This document shows, piece after piece, positions 27,608 through 34,222 of a stretch of DNA of 64,000 bases. Both the position numbers and the translations under genes were made by a program. Source of the stretch: Clostridia bacterium (GTDB lineage: Bacteria; Bacillota; Peptococcia; DRI-13; SM3-B62); NCBI GenBank assembly GCA_018432615.1, contig JAHDSQ010000003.1, positions 62,001-126,000 of the forward strand. Direction: 5' to 3'. Position 1 is the stretch's first letter; every line of letters starts with the position of its first letter. The notes below the pieces were generated by a model. That model worked only from the letters and a program-made list of their open reading frames with translations, was not told where the DNA came from and made no database searches.

Positions 27608-28135
27608 GTGGATGAAAAGATTATTGAACTAATAAAGTCCCAAAAGGACAAAGGGCTAATGCTCATGCAACAACAATATTCAGGTCTGATGCATTATATA
27701 GTTCGAGGCATTTTACAAAATGAGAGCGATATAGAAGAATGTATCAGCGATATCTGCGTGAAAGTTTGGCATTCCATTGAGAGCTACTCTCCGGATAAGG
27801 GCAAATTCTCCACATGGCTCACCGTCATATCGCGAAATACAGCGCTCAATTATCTGAAAGGCAAGGATACGGAGCATGACGAACTAAAAGAGGGGACAGC
27901 GGATACATCCTCTGTAGAAGATGACATCCTTCGCCGGGAACGGGCAGAGGAGTTAAAGTGTGCAATACGTACACTTTCCCCTGGAGAACAGCATATTTTC
28001 TACCGTAAATATTATTATCTGCAACAGACATCTCAAATTGCTGCAGAGCTTGGAATAACAGTCCGCTCTGTGGAGGGGAAACTATATCGCCTAAGAAAAA
28101 AGTTGCAGAATGAATTGGGAGGTGATTTCAGATGA
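27608..28135 (+). CDS. ECF-type RNA polymerase sigma factor
   Basis: A 175-residue group 4 sigma factor. Region 2 is seen in MHYIVRGILQNESDIEECISDICVKVWHSI and GKFSTWLTVISRNTALNYL; region 4 in CAIRTLSPGEQHIFYRKYYY and QIAAELGITVRSVEGKLYRLRKKL. GTG 27608 follows GGAGGAGGTGA at good spacing and is preferred to the TTG at 27572, which overlaps the TATAAT at 27575-27580 that is probably the promoter. The last bases overlap the next gene by ATGA, the usual arrangement of a sigma factor with its anti-sigma partner. Regulon unknown. Confidence 0.93.
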   Translation: MDEKIIELIKSQKDKGLMLMQQQYSGLMHYIVRGILQNESDIEECISDICVKVWHSIESYSPDKGKFSTWLTVISRNTALNYLKGKDTEHDELKEGTADTSSVEDDILRRERAEELKCAIRTLSPGEQHIFYRKYYYLQQTSQIAAELGITVRSVEGKLYRLRKKLQNELGGDFR

Positions 28136-29610
28136 GCGAAAAAGATTTAAATTTTGATCAACAGATGATTGACCAGCTCAGCGATGTGACCCCACCGGAA
28201 GAGGAAATCCGTAAGACAAATCCCTGGAGCAAACCCATTGGTTTTATCACTTGGGGCTTTATCCTGACAACATGGCATCTGGATTTTCTGCACCTGCGGT
28301 ATATTCTGCCTACTATAGGTGTTATACTGATTTTTCTCGGTTTTCGCAGCCTAAGAAACGAGAATAAATATTTTAAGATTGCCTGGATGCTTTCCATCTT
28401 GAAACTTTTTTTGCAACTGGGAGACCTGGTTTCGGTCTCAACGCCTCTAAACATTCTGGGCTATCCGGAGTTTACTATCGGCTCGGTAATGGTTGGTTTC
28501 CACCAAATAGTTATGCTTCTCGTTTTCCGAGCAGCCCTGAAAGATGCTTCTAAAAAAGCGGGGAAATTAATGGAAGCCGACCCATTGCTTGGGGCATCGT
28601 TGTGGACAGCGGCAGCGTTCCTTATTGCTCTGTCTCCACTTTCCAATAGTTGGTTGATCTTTATTCCTATGGTGATATGCTATATCCTTATTGTACGATC
28701 ATTGTTCCGCATCGGGGGCCAATTGGACGATACGGGATACGTTCTGACAAACGCACCGGTCAGGATCAACAATCGAACATTCGGATGGACGTATTTTCTT
28801 GTTGCACTGACAACTGTGATAATATGCAGTACCTTTTATAACCACTTGCAACTGGAACCACAAGAGTATTCTCCACCGGAAATCACTGAAGCAAGACAAC
28901 ATCTGCTTGACATGGATTTTCCGGCTGAAGCCCTGGGATATCTCAGCAACCAAGACGTGACAATGTTAAGTGATGCTGTGAATGTGGAATCATTTAGTAA
29001 GTTGCTGATGTTTGATGCAAAGAGAGTTGAACACCGGGAAGGCTTTGGAAGCTACAAACAAATCACCCATACTTATGAACCGGGTAAAAAAAATATTGAG
29101 GCCACTACGGTCTACATCGAGGTGCCCGGAAATGTGGTATATGTCATGCAATATTTCACATGGAAAGGAGGGCGGCCAGTCTGGCAGGACGGCATTCTGA
29201 TTTCAGGAGAAACGGAAGCGGATGACAAGCAGATAATCAGTAGCGGCCTATTCTACAGCAAAAGAGGTACAGAGTATACTGCGGATTTTCCTCGTCTTGT
29301 ATGTGATCAAATAACACGAAGTACGATGTTTGGCACCTACTATCCCGTGCTAATAACGGGTGCTCTGAGTTATCCATTTGGCGCTGAGGATCAAGGTGGA
29401 TATGTACTTTACTGTTATACGGTCAGAGTTGACAGTGATATTTATGAAACTCATGCTATCCTTAGTTACGTACACCTTTTAAGCCCATTACACATTCCAT
29501 ATATAAGGACCGAGGACTTGATTTTAAGTGGTGCTTATACCTTTGAGGATGAGTTGCAGCAGCATTTTACAAATTACGAGTCTTTGGCATTAAGTAAAAG
29601 GAACCGGTAA
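28132..29610 (+). CDS. Multi-pass membrane protein, probable anti-sigma partner of the ECF factor
   Basis: A 492-residue protein. The cytosolic N-terminus (MSEKDLNFDQQMIDQLSD to WSKPIG, about 40 residues) carries VTPPEEE, a feature of anti-sigma proteins in Firmicutes. About seven transmembrane helices follow between residues 40 and 235 (for example YILPTIGVILIFLGF and SWLIFIPMVICYILIVRSLF), then a ~255-residue external domain with several aromatic strands (TTVYIEVPGNVVYVMQYFTW). Overlap with the sigma gene (ATGA) supports co-translation. It likely holds the sigma factor until an outside signal is met; the signal and the fold of the outer domain are unknown. Confidence 0.7.
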   Translation: MSEKDLNFDQQMIDQLSDVTPPEEEIRKTNPWSKPIGFITWGFILTTWHLDFLHLRYILPTIGVILIFLGFRSLRNENKYFKIAWMLSILKLFLQLGDLVSVSTPLNILGYPEFTIGSVMVGFHQIVMLLVFRAALKDASKKAGKLMEADPLLGASLWTAAAFLIALSPLSNSWLIFIPMVICYILIVRSLFRIGGQLDDTGYVLTNAPVRINNRTFGWTYFLVALTTVIICSTFYNHLQLEPQEYSPPEITEARQHLLDMDFPAEALGYLSNQDVTMLSDAVNVESFSKLLMFDAKRVEHREGFGSYKQITHTYEPGKKNIEATTVYIEVPGNVVYVMQYFTWKGGRPVWQDGILISGETEADDKQIISSGLFYSKRGTEYTADFPRLVCDQITRSTMFGTYYPVLITGALSYPFGAEDQGGYVLYCYTVRVDSDIYETHAILSYVHLLSPLHIPYIRTEDLILSGAYTFEDELQQHFTNYESLALSKRNR

Positions 29611-29614
29611 GCTA

Positions 29615-29633
29615 AAAGCAAGATTCTTGCTTT
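29615..29633 (+). terminator. Weak terminator hairpin after the sigma/anti-sigma pair
   Basis: AAAGCAAG, loop ATT, CTTGCTTT, an eight-base-pair stem followed by GTTG; the T-run is poor, so termination may be partial. Confidence 0.45.
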
Positions 29634-29686
29634 GTTGCAGCACGTTTTACAGGAATGGAACGGATTAATATTAACGAATAGAATAA

Positions 29687-29715
29687 TTGATTACGGGGTA
29701 TAATTATGGTATAAT
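29687..29715 (+). promoter_or_regulatory. Promoter of the toxin-antitoxin pair with direct repeats
   Basis: TTGATT (29687-29692), 17 bases, TATAAT (29710-29715). GGTATAAT occurs twice, at 29697-29704 and 29708-29715, one helical turn apart and covering the -10, a plausible site for autorepression by the antitoxin. Confidence 0.65.
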
Positions 29716-29741
29716 AATGCCGCAGAAAGGAGCTGAAGGTT

Positions 29742-30002
29742 ATGCCTCAAATAATTCCAATTCGGGATTTGAAAAACACAAGCGAAATTTCTCAAATGTG
29801 TCAAGCGTCTGATGAGCCGGTTTTTATTACAAAAAACGGTTATGGGGATATGGTTATTATGAGTATGAAGTTATATGAAGAAAAAATGTTTATGCTTGAC
29901 GTATATAGTAAGCTTATTGCGGCGGAGGAACAACTAGCGGAAGGTAAAGTGATTGATGGGGATACTTCTTTAAATGGAATCAGAGAAAAATACAATGTAT
30001 GA
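29742..30002 (+). CDS. Phd/YefM-type antitoxin
   Basis: An 86-residue antitoxin. The N-terminal fold is that of Phd/YefM: IIPIRDLKNTSEISQMCQ, then EPVFITKNGYGDMVIMSMKLYEE, which binds DNA as a dimer. The C-terminal part (IAAEEQLAEGKVIDGDTSLNG) is the flexible, toxin-binding segment. AGGAG precedes the ATG. Its end overlaps the toxin gene start. It should repress its own promoter and neutralise the toxin encoded next. Confidence 0.9.
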   Translation: MPQIIPIRDLKNTSEISQMCQASDEPVFITKNGYGDMVIMSMKLYEEKMFMLDVYSKLIAAEEQLAEGKVIDGDTSLNGIREKYNV

Positions 30003-30303
30003 GTTAAAGGTTTCTGAGCTAGCGCACCAAGATTTAGATAAGATTGTTTCTTATATTGCTGTACAATTAGCCAATCCAAAGGCAGCAGGTGATTTCCTTG
30101 ATGAAGTAGATAAATGTTATGGTTATCTAAAGAACAATCCTTTGATATATGCAAAATGTCAAGATAAGCGGTTGGAAAAAGAGGGTTATCGCAAGGTATC
30201 GATTAAGAATTATGTGCTTGTGTATAAAATTAATGAGGTCTCCAAGACCGTCAATATTTTGCGTTTTTTCTATGGGGCACAAGCTTATGTAAAGCTAATA
30301 TAA
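29995..30303 (+). CDS. RelE/ParE-superfamily toxin
   Basis: A 102-residue toxin from ATG 29995 (MYELKVSELAHQDLDKIVSYI), the typical opening of the RelE/ParE fold; an upstream ATG at 29974 would add seven residues. The helical hairpin (LDEVDKCYGYLKNNPLIY) and the strands YRKVSIKNYVLVYKI and VNILRFFYGAQ are present, the last with the conserved Arg-Phe-Tyr-Gly/His type end. Start overlaps the antitoxin stop by eight bases. Whether it poisons gyrase (ParE) or cleaves mRNA (RelE) cannot be told by eye; the long helical hairpin favours ParE. Confidence 0.88.
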   Translation: MYELKVSELAHQDLDKIVSYIAVQLANPKAAGDFLDEVDKCYGYLKNNPLIYAKCQDKRLEKEGYRKVSIKNYVLVYKINEVSKTVNILRFFYGAQAYVKLI

Positions 30304-30318
30304 AATTTATGGCTATAA

Positions 30319-30405
30319 AAAGTGTTCCATAATACGTAAAAATTGTGATAGGTCCTATTTTGACAGCTGCAGCTCAGGCCGCTGTAAAACACTAAGGACT
30401 AATCG
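30319..30405 (+). repeat. Repeat copy 2, resembling the 3' tail of ppdK
   Basis: Second copy of the element at 27378. It shares GCTGC(A/T)GCTCAGGC and ACTAATC..A.TAAGG with the real ppdK end and reads PILTAAAQAAVKH-stop in one frame. It follows the toxin gene directly. Confidence 0.7.
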
Positions 30406-30435
30406 AAGTAAGGCTTACAATAATAACTAAAAAAA

Positions 30436-30476
30436 GGGGCTGCCACTTAATAAATTAGGTGCAGTATCCCTTTTTT
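30436..30476 (+). terminator. Terminator after repeat copy 2
   Basis: GGGGCTGCCAC folds on GTGCAGTATCCC with a bulge, then six T (30471-30476). Confidence 0.75.
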
Positions 30477-30608
30477 GTTACTTGCTAAATTATTAATAAG
30501 CCTGCTATTAAAAAGAGTGCTATGGTAGGAGATGTGTGCTGTCCACCATTTGCTTCATGCTCCCGCAGGTAGTAATTTCCCTATGGGCGGCTTTGGGATA
30601 ACATTGCC

Positions 30609-30731
30609 ATGCTAATCAGCATCATATTTTTTGGGCCTTTGGCCGATGATATATCGGTGAATATATATCGGAACGTCCCATCCTTCAATCATTTTATTTC
30701 AGAAAAAGTTTCGTTTGACATTTATTCATAA
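30609..30731 (+). pseudogene. Possible remnant of an MFS efflux transporter C-terminus
   Basis: A 40-codon frame starting at ATG 30609 reads MLISIIFFGPLADDIS and then loses similarity. The string hydrophobic-FGPLAD is typical of the late transmembrane region of DHA3-type MFS drug exporters. No ribosome site, and the promoter of the next gene lies at its end, so this is most likely dead DNA. The remaining bases 30481-30608 show nothing I recognise. Confidence 0.3.
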
Positions 30732-30771
30732 ATGTTATATATTTATAACATAAGTTATAAATATATAACAT
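30715..30771 (+). promoter_or_regulatory. Promoter with perfect 18-bp dyad built of two operator palindromes
   Basis: TTGACA (30715-30720), 17 bases, TATATT (30738-30743). Over the -10 and start lies a perfect inverted repeat with 18-base arms (30732-30749 and 30754-30771, loop ATAA). Each arm is itself a palindrome, TGTTATA-TATT-TATAACA and GTTATA-AATA-TATAAC, centred 20 bases apart, about two helical turns. This is an excellent candidate operator for the Xre-type repressor encoded two genes down. Confidence 0.8.
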
Positions 30772-30785
30772 AAGGAGACGAGGGC

Positions 30786-31148
30786 ATGTATATGAATAAT
30801 AAGTTGGGGTATTTAGGTTTTTTGAGTTTGCTCGGGCTGTTAGGGTTTACCGGAAATATTGGGTTTTTCGGTTTTTTTGGTTTTATAGCCTACTTTAGAT
30901 ATTTTAAGGTAATTCCTGACGAATTGTTTAAAGAAAATATCCGAAGGGCGGCAACGCCGGGGTTTTTTGTCAGTATCACTGTGACTGCGCTTGTCACCGT
31001 ATATATCGCATTACTTAAAAATGTCTCTGCGCAAGACGTGGCAACCGGCTTAGCAATAGGTCTGACCATAAATTTTGTACTTTCCGTTTTTGTGTTTACA
31101 GGTATTTTGTTGTACCTTGAAATCCACGAAAGCGGTGGTGAACAATAA
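30786..31148 (+). CDS. DUF3796 membrane protein
   Basis: A 120-residue membrane protein. The first 40 residues are glycine/phenylalanine-rich ([18 protein letters not shown], then [13 protein letters not shown]), followed by [18 protein letters not shown] and two further hydrophobic helices, as in DUF3796 proteins. Four transmembrane segments are likely. Function unknown; family members are regularly paired with a small Xre regulator, as here (2-base gap). AAGGAGA lies 7 bases upstream of ATG 30786; ATG 30792 is an alternative. Confidence 0.8.
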   Translation: MYMNNKLGYLGFLSLLGLLGFTGNIGFFGFFGFIAYFRYFKVIPDELFKENIRRAATPGFFVSITVTALVTVYIALLKNVSAQDVATGLAIGLTINFVLSVFVFTGILLYLEIHESGGEQ

Positions 31149-31150
31149 TA

Positions 31151-31354
31151 ATGGCTTTGCTTACAAGGATAAAAGAATATCGTGCAAAATTTGATATGAA
31201 ACAGGAAACGTTAGCGGAACTGGTTGGGGTAAGACGGGAGACAATAGGTCATTTGGAAAAAGGAAAGTATAACCCATCATTAAAACTGGCTTTTGATATA
31301 GCAAAGGTATTTAATACAACCGTAGAGGAATTATTTGAATTTACGGATGTATAA
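31151..31354 (+). CDS. Small Xre-family HTH regulator
   Basis: A 67-residue repressor consisting of one helix-turn-helix domain: [20 protein letters not shown], then [29 protein letters not shown] with recognition helix at about residues 28-37. It belongs to the YozG/SinR-like compact group. Encoded after the DUF3796 gene in one operon, it probably binds the double palindrome in their common promoter and represses both. The inducing condition is unknown. Confidence 0.9.
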   Translation: MALLTRIKEYRAKFDMKQETLAELVGVRRETIGHLEKGKYNPSLKLAFDIAKVFNTTVEELFEFTDV

Positions 31355-31436
31355 TGCTTAAGAAGATCGCTTTTTTTGTTTCATAGCAAGTTGTGCAGGT
31401 GGGTAAAAGAGATTATATAAAAGGGGTGACGGATAG

Positions 31437-32333
31437 ATGCTAGAGGTGGTATTTAGTGACAGCACAAAAGGTGCTATGAAGTGTGCGAAAAACTACAATG
31501 AGGAAAGCCGGAGCAAGGGGGCTGTTGCTATCGGTTATATCGGCAAGAAGCCCTCAAAACACGAACTAAAAGTGAAATATGAGGGTAAACCTATTGGCGG
31601 AAGTTCACAAGATGTAGTTTGTATCGGATTTTCTCTTGATGTCGGTGATATTACAGGTGAGATTGACGGTACGGAACGTCAAGAAGCATTTCATAATGTA
31701 TGGGGTCCTGTAGGCTTTGACGGAAAGGGGATAGAACGGTTTTTCCATAAGCAACGTGAAGATTTAACAAAGTTATTAGCTGCTGCAAAGCAAGGAGCCC
31801 CAATAAGGATTTGGAAAAGCAATGCGCCGTATTCTGCCTGCGGGTTTTCTTTTGTTTGCGGTATATTAAGAAATATTGACTGTAAAGTCAGTGTCGTTTC
31901 ACTGCCGGAGTGTTGTGAGATGTCCGACGGTACGGTTGTATCGTATAGTAATTGGGGAGAAATATCTCCCGGGCAATTTTATAGTTTTTTGTCTTGGGAG
32001 CGAGACTTGAATAATACAAAAAAGTGTATACAAGCCAATTTGTGGGAGGACTTAAAAAAAGAAAACGCACCTTTGAGAGCACTTATCAATGGCAAATTGC
32101 TTTCTGTTCCTGAGGACTTCTATGATCATCTTCTAATAAAAAATATTCCCGAGGGAGAATTTATCATGGCTCGGTTAATTGGCGAAGTTTTGGGTAAATA
32201 TCAATTGGGTGTAAGTGACGCTTGGTACGCCCGGCGAATTAGGAAAATGATTAAAGATAATAGGCTGAAAGTTGTTGGAGATAAAGACCCTGAACATCCT
32301 TACGGGAAAGTTCTAATGAAAACGACCATATGA
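31437..32333 (+). CDS. DUF1835 / DUF3658 domain protein
   Basis: A 298-residue soluble protein. It begins MLEVVFSDSTKGAMKCAKNY, the DUF1835 opening, continues with VVCIGFSLDVGDITG and a second part (IRIWKSNAPYSACGFSFVCG), and ends with a DUF3658-like helical region (DAWYARRIRKMIKDNRLKV). Function is not established; such proteins appear singly in Firmicute accessory regions. GGGGTGA precedes the ATG. Stands alone downstream of the Xre gene with an 82-base gap. Confidence 0.75.
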   Translation: MLEVVFSDSTKGAMKCAKNYNEESRSKGAVAIGYIGKKPSKHELKVKYEGKPIGGSSQDVVCIGFSLDVGDITGEIDGTERQEAFHNVWGPVGFDGKGIERFFHKQREDLTKLLAAAKQGAPIRIWKSNAPYSACGFSFVCGILRNIDCKVSVVSLPECCEMSDGTVVSYSNWGEISPGQFYSFLSWERDLNNTKKCIQANLWEDLKKENAPLRALINGKLLSVPEDFYDHLLIKNIPEGEFIMARLIGEVLGKYQLGVSDAWYARRIRKMIKDNRLKVVGDKDPEHPYGKVLMKTTI

Positions 32334-32395
32334 TGCACCCCAATATGATACAATGCAAATGTAGGATTTGTGCGGATGGAGTGTATAATATTGAT

Positions 32396-32709
32396 ATGTT
32401 TAATAATGTTGATTTAATGGATAAGGATAAACTCTTAAAGATATTCGATTATCTGAATGAGAGGTTGAAAGAAACCAATTACAACTTGAAATAACAATTC
32501 ATGGTAACTCTATTATGACTATGGTTTATGATAACAGGCCTGCCACCAAAGATATAGATTGTATTTTTAGTGAAACTAACTATAAATTATTGGAAAGCAT
32601 ATTAGAACTATTAAAATCAAAGGACAAGTTGTTTTTAGATAGTCTGTATAACCCGGTAAATATAGCTGCATGCAATGCTGAGGAAATAAGATATTTAACC
32701 TTAGTATAA
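32396..32709 (+). pseudogene. Frameshifted remnant of a DUF6036-like nucleotidyltransferase-fold protein
   Basis: From ATG 32396 the frame reads MFNNVDLMDKDKLLKIFDYL and stops early; one base later the frame continues EITIHGNSIMTMVYDNRP then ATKDIDCIF, so a single base has been lost near 32488. The motif RPATKDID.IF with a preceding GxS is typical of DUF6036/AbiEii-like nucleotidyltransferase folds. The piece ends in a stop at 32709 and is shorter than such proteins usually are. TATAAT at 32382-32387 may be its old promoter. Confidence 0.55.
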
Positions 32710-32830
32710 GCCTTATTATCATTCCAAGAGAATAAGTGATTTTGAAAAACTCAAATTGTTATATACTAATCCTGCACCACTGAAGGCAAGAAATGTTTAC
32801 TTTGACCTAGAAGCCATACAGAGGGTTTAG
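32705..32830 (+). pseudogene. C-terminal fragment of an unidentified protein
   Basis: A frame of 41 codons without a start reads YKPYYHSKRISDFEKLKLLY and ends KARNVYFDLEAIQRV-stop. It is coding-like in composition and directly follows the truncated nucleotidyltransferase remnant, so the two may be parts of one decayed gene or of two fused fragments. Family not recognised. Confidence 0.3.
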
Positions 32831-32851
32831 GCAAAAAAACCCAACGGTTAT

Positions 32852-32897
32852 AATCCCGCTGACTTCCTGCTTTTTCAAGCTGAGCGTCGGCGGGATT
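32852..32897 (+). terminator. Long imperfect hairpin before dgt
   Basis: AATCCCGCTGAC (32852-32863) pairs with GTCGGCGGGATT (32886-32897) with one mismatch; an inner GCTTTTTCAAGC adds pairing. No T-run follows, so its role as terminator is uncertain. Confidence 0.4.
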
Positions 32898-32986
32898 TGT
32901 ATTGGGATAAAAATAAAAAAGAGGAATTTTTGCTTTCGAGTAGTAATGTATCTAATGACAATTTTTCAAGGGCGAGGAGGAAAAGG

Positions 32987-34033
32987 ATGTCGATTCGTAA
33001 GGAATTGGAGGCTCTGGAAAAAGTAACGTTAAGTCCTTATGCCATGCAAGCTTCTATGTCTAAGGGTCGGGAAGAAAAAGAAGACCCCGATATTCTAAGG
33101 ACTTGTTATATGCGGGACAGGGATCGCATTATACATTCCAAATCATTCCGCCGCTTGAAGCATAAAACTCAAGTCTATATATCACCGGGGAACGATCATT
33201 ATCGGACCCGGCTGACTCACACCTTAGAGGTTAATCAAATATCCCAAACTGTCGGAAAGGCCTTGCGTTTAAACCTTGATTTAATTGAAGCCATTGCTTT
33301 AGGACATGATGTGGGGCATACGCCTTTTTCTCATACCGGGGAAGAGGTTTTAGACAGGATGCTGCCGGAAGGGTTTAGACATAATGAAAACAGTGTCAGG
33401 GTTTTAACGCGTATTGAAAAAGGGGCGAAGGGTAAGGGATTAAACCTAACGTGGGAGGTTTTAGACGGTATTCTGCATCATAGTGGCTACGGTGAGGGGG
33501 CTGGTAAAGCGTCTACCTTGGAGGGACAGGTTGTTCGTCATGCTGATAAAATAGGGTATGTGCAGCATGATATTGATGATAGTCTTAGGGCTGGGGTGCT
33601 CAAAGAGGACGAGATTCCTTCAGAGTACCTTGAGGTTCTTGGGTATTCCCACAGCGCCAGAATAGGTTCCCTGGTTCTTGATGTGGTGAAAAATAGCCTT
33701 GAAAATTTCAAGAAAGAAGAAATAAGAATAAGTCTCAGCCCGGAATATGACCAGGCCCTACAAGGCTTAAGGAACTTTATGTTCGAAAAGGTCTACAAAG
33801 GGCCATGCTGTTACGCGCCGAGACAGCGTGCCGCTTTCGTGGTAGAGTTTTTGTATGAGTATTACAGAAAGAAACCGGAAAAAATGCCGCAATACTACAA
33901 AGAAATCGCCGAAGAAGAAGGCGTCGAAAGAGGTGTGGCCGACTATATATCAGGAATGACAGATAATTATTGCATTGCGGCTTTTAAAGAATTAACAATC
34001 CCCCAGTTTTATATAAGTTTGGACAAGGAATAG
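32987..34033 (+). CDS. dgt: dGTPase-like deoxynucleotide triphosphohydrolase (HD domain)
   Basis: Hydrolyses dNTPs to nucleosides and triphosphate. 348 residues from ATG 32987, which has GAGGAGG six bases upstream; the frame is open back to 32897 but that part lacks similarity. The family opening (YMRDRDRIIHSKSFRRLKHKTQVY) is followed by the HD motif: RTRLTHTLEV and ALGHDVGHTPFSHTGE, then ILHHSGYGEG and HADKIGYVQHDIDD. It has the length of the short dGTPase-like class common in Gram-positives. It precedes dnaG and rpoD as in related clostridia. Confidence 0.95.
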   Translation: MSIRKELEALEKVTLSPYAMQASMSKGREEKEDPDILRTCYMRDRDRIIHSKSFRRLKHKTQVYISPGNDHYRTRLTHTLEVNQISQTVGKALRLNLDLIEAIALGHDVGHTPFSHTGEEVLDRMLPEGFRHNENSVRVLTRIEKGAKGKGLNLTWEVLDGILHHSGYGEGAGKASTLEGQVVRHADKIGYVQHDIDDSLRAGVLKEDEIPSEYLEVLGYSHSARIGSLVLDVVKNSLENFKKEEIRISLSPEYDQALQGLRNFMFEKVYKGPCCYAPRQRAAFVVEFLYEYYRKKPEKMPQYYKEIAEEEGVERGVADYISGMTDNYCIAAFKELTIPQFYISLDKE

Positions 34034-34140
34034 CTTGAAAAGTTGGGGGAAAAAAAGAAGGATATTATCGTTTTTTAACGAATAGGTCATAAATGTTCAC
34101 ATTTTGGTTTAATTGGTACTGAAACAGGAGGCTTAATTCT

Positions 34141-34200
34141 TTGCGAAAAAGCAGGAAAAATGTATTTATGTGGAGAATTGGAGTATTAGTACTAATATAA
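34141..34200 (+). CDS. Possible 19-residue leader peptide before dnaG
   Basis: TTG 34141 lies nine bases after a perfect AGGAGG and opens MRKSRKNVFMWRIGVLVLI-stop, ending five bases before the dnaG ribosome site. Basic then hydrophobic composition. No family is known to me; the good ribosome site is the only argument for translation. Confidence 0.25.
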   Translation: MRKSRKNVFMWRIGVLVLI

Positions 34201-34222
34201 GATATAAGGTGGTGTGTCGGTC

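Noticed and set aside
30651-30671. Direct repeat ATATATCGG twice before the Xre operon
   Set aside because: Short, AT-rich and located upstream of the promoter without matching the operator.
26677-32900. Insertion sequence or integrase driving the accessory island
   Set aside because: No transposase, recombinase or terminal inverted repeats could be read in any frame.
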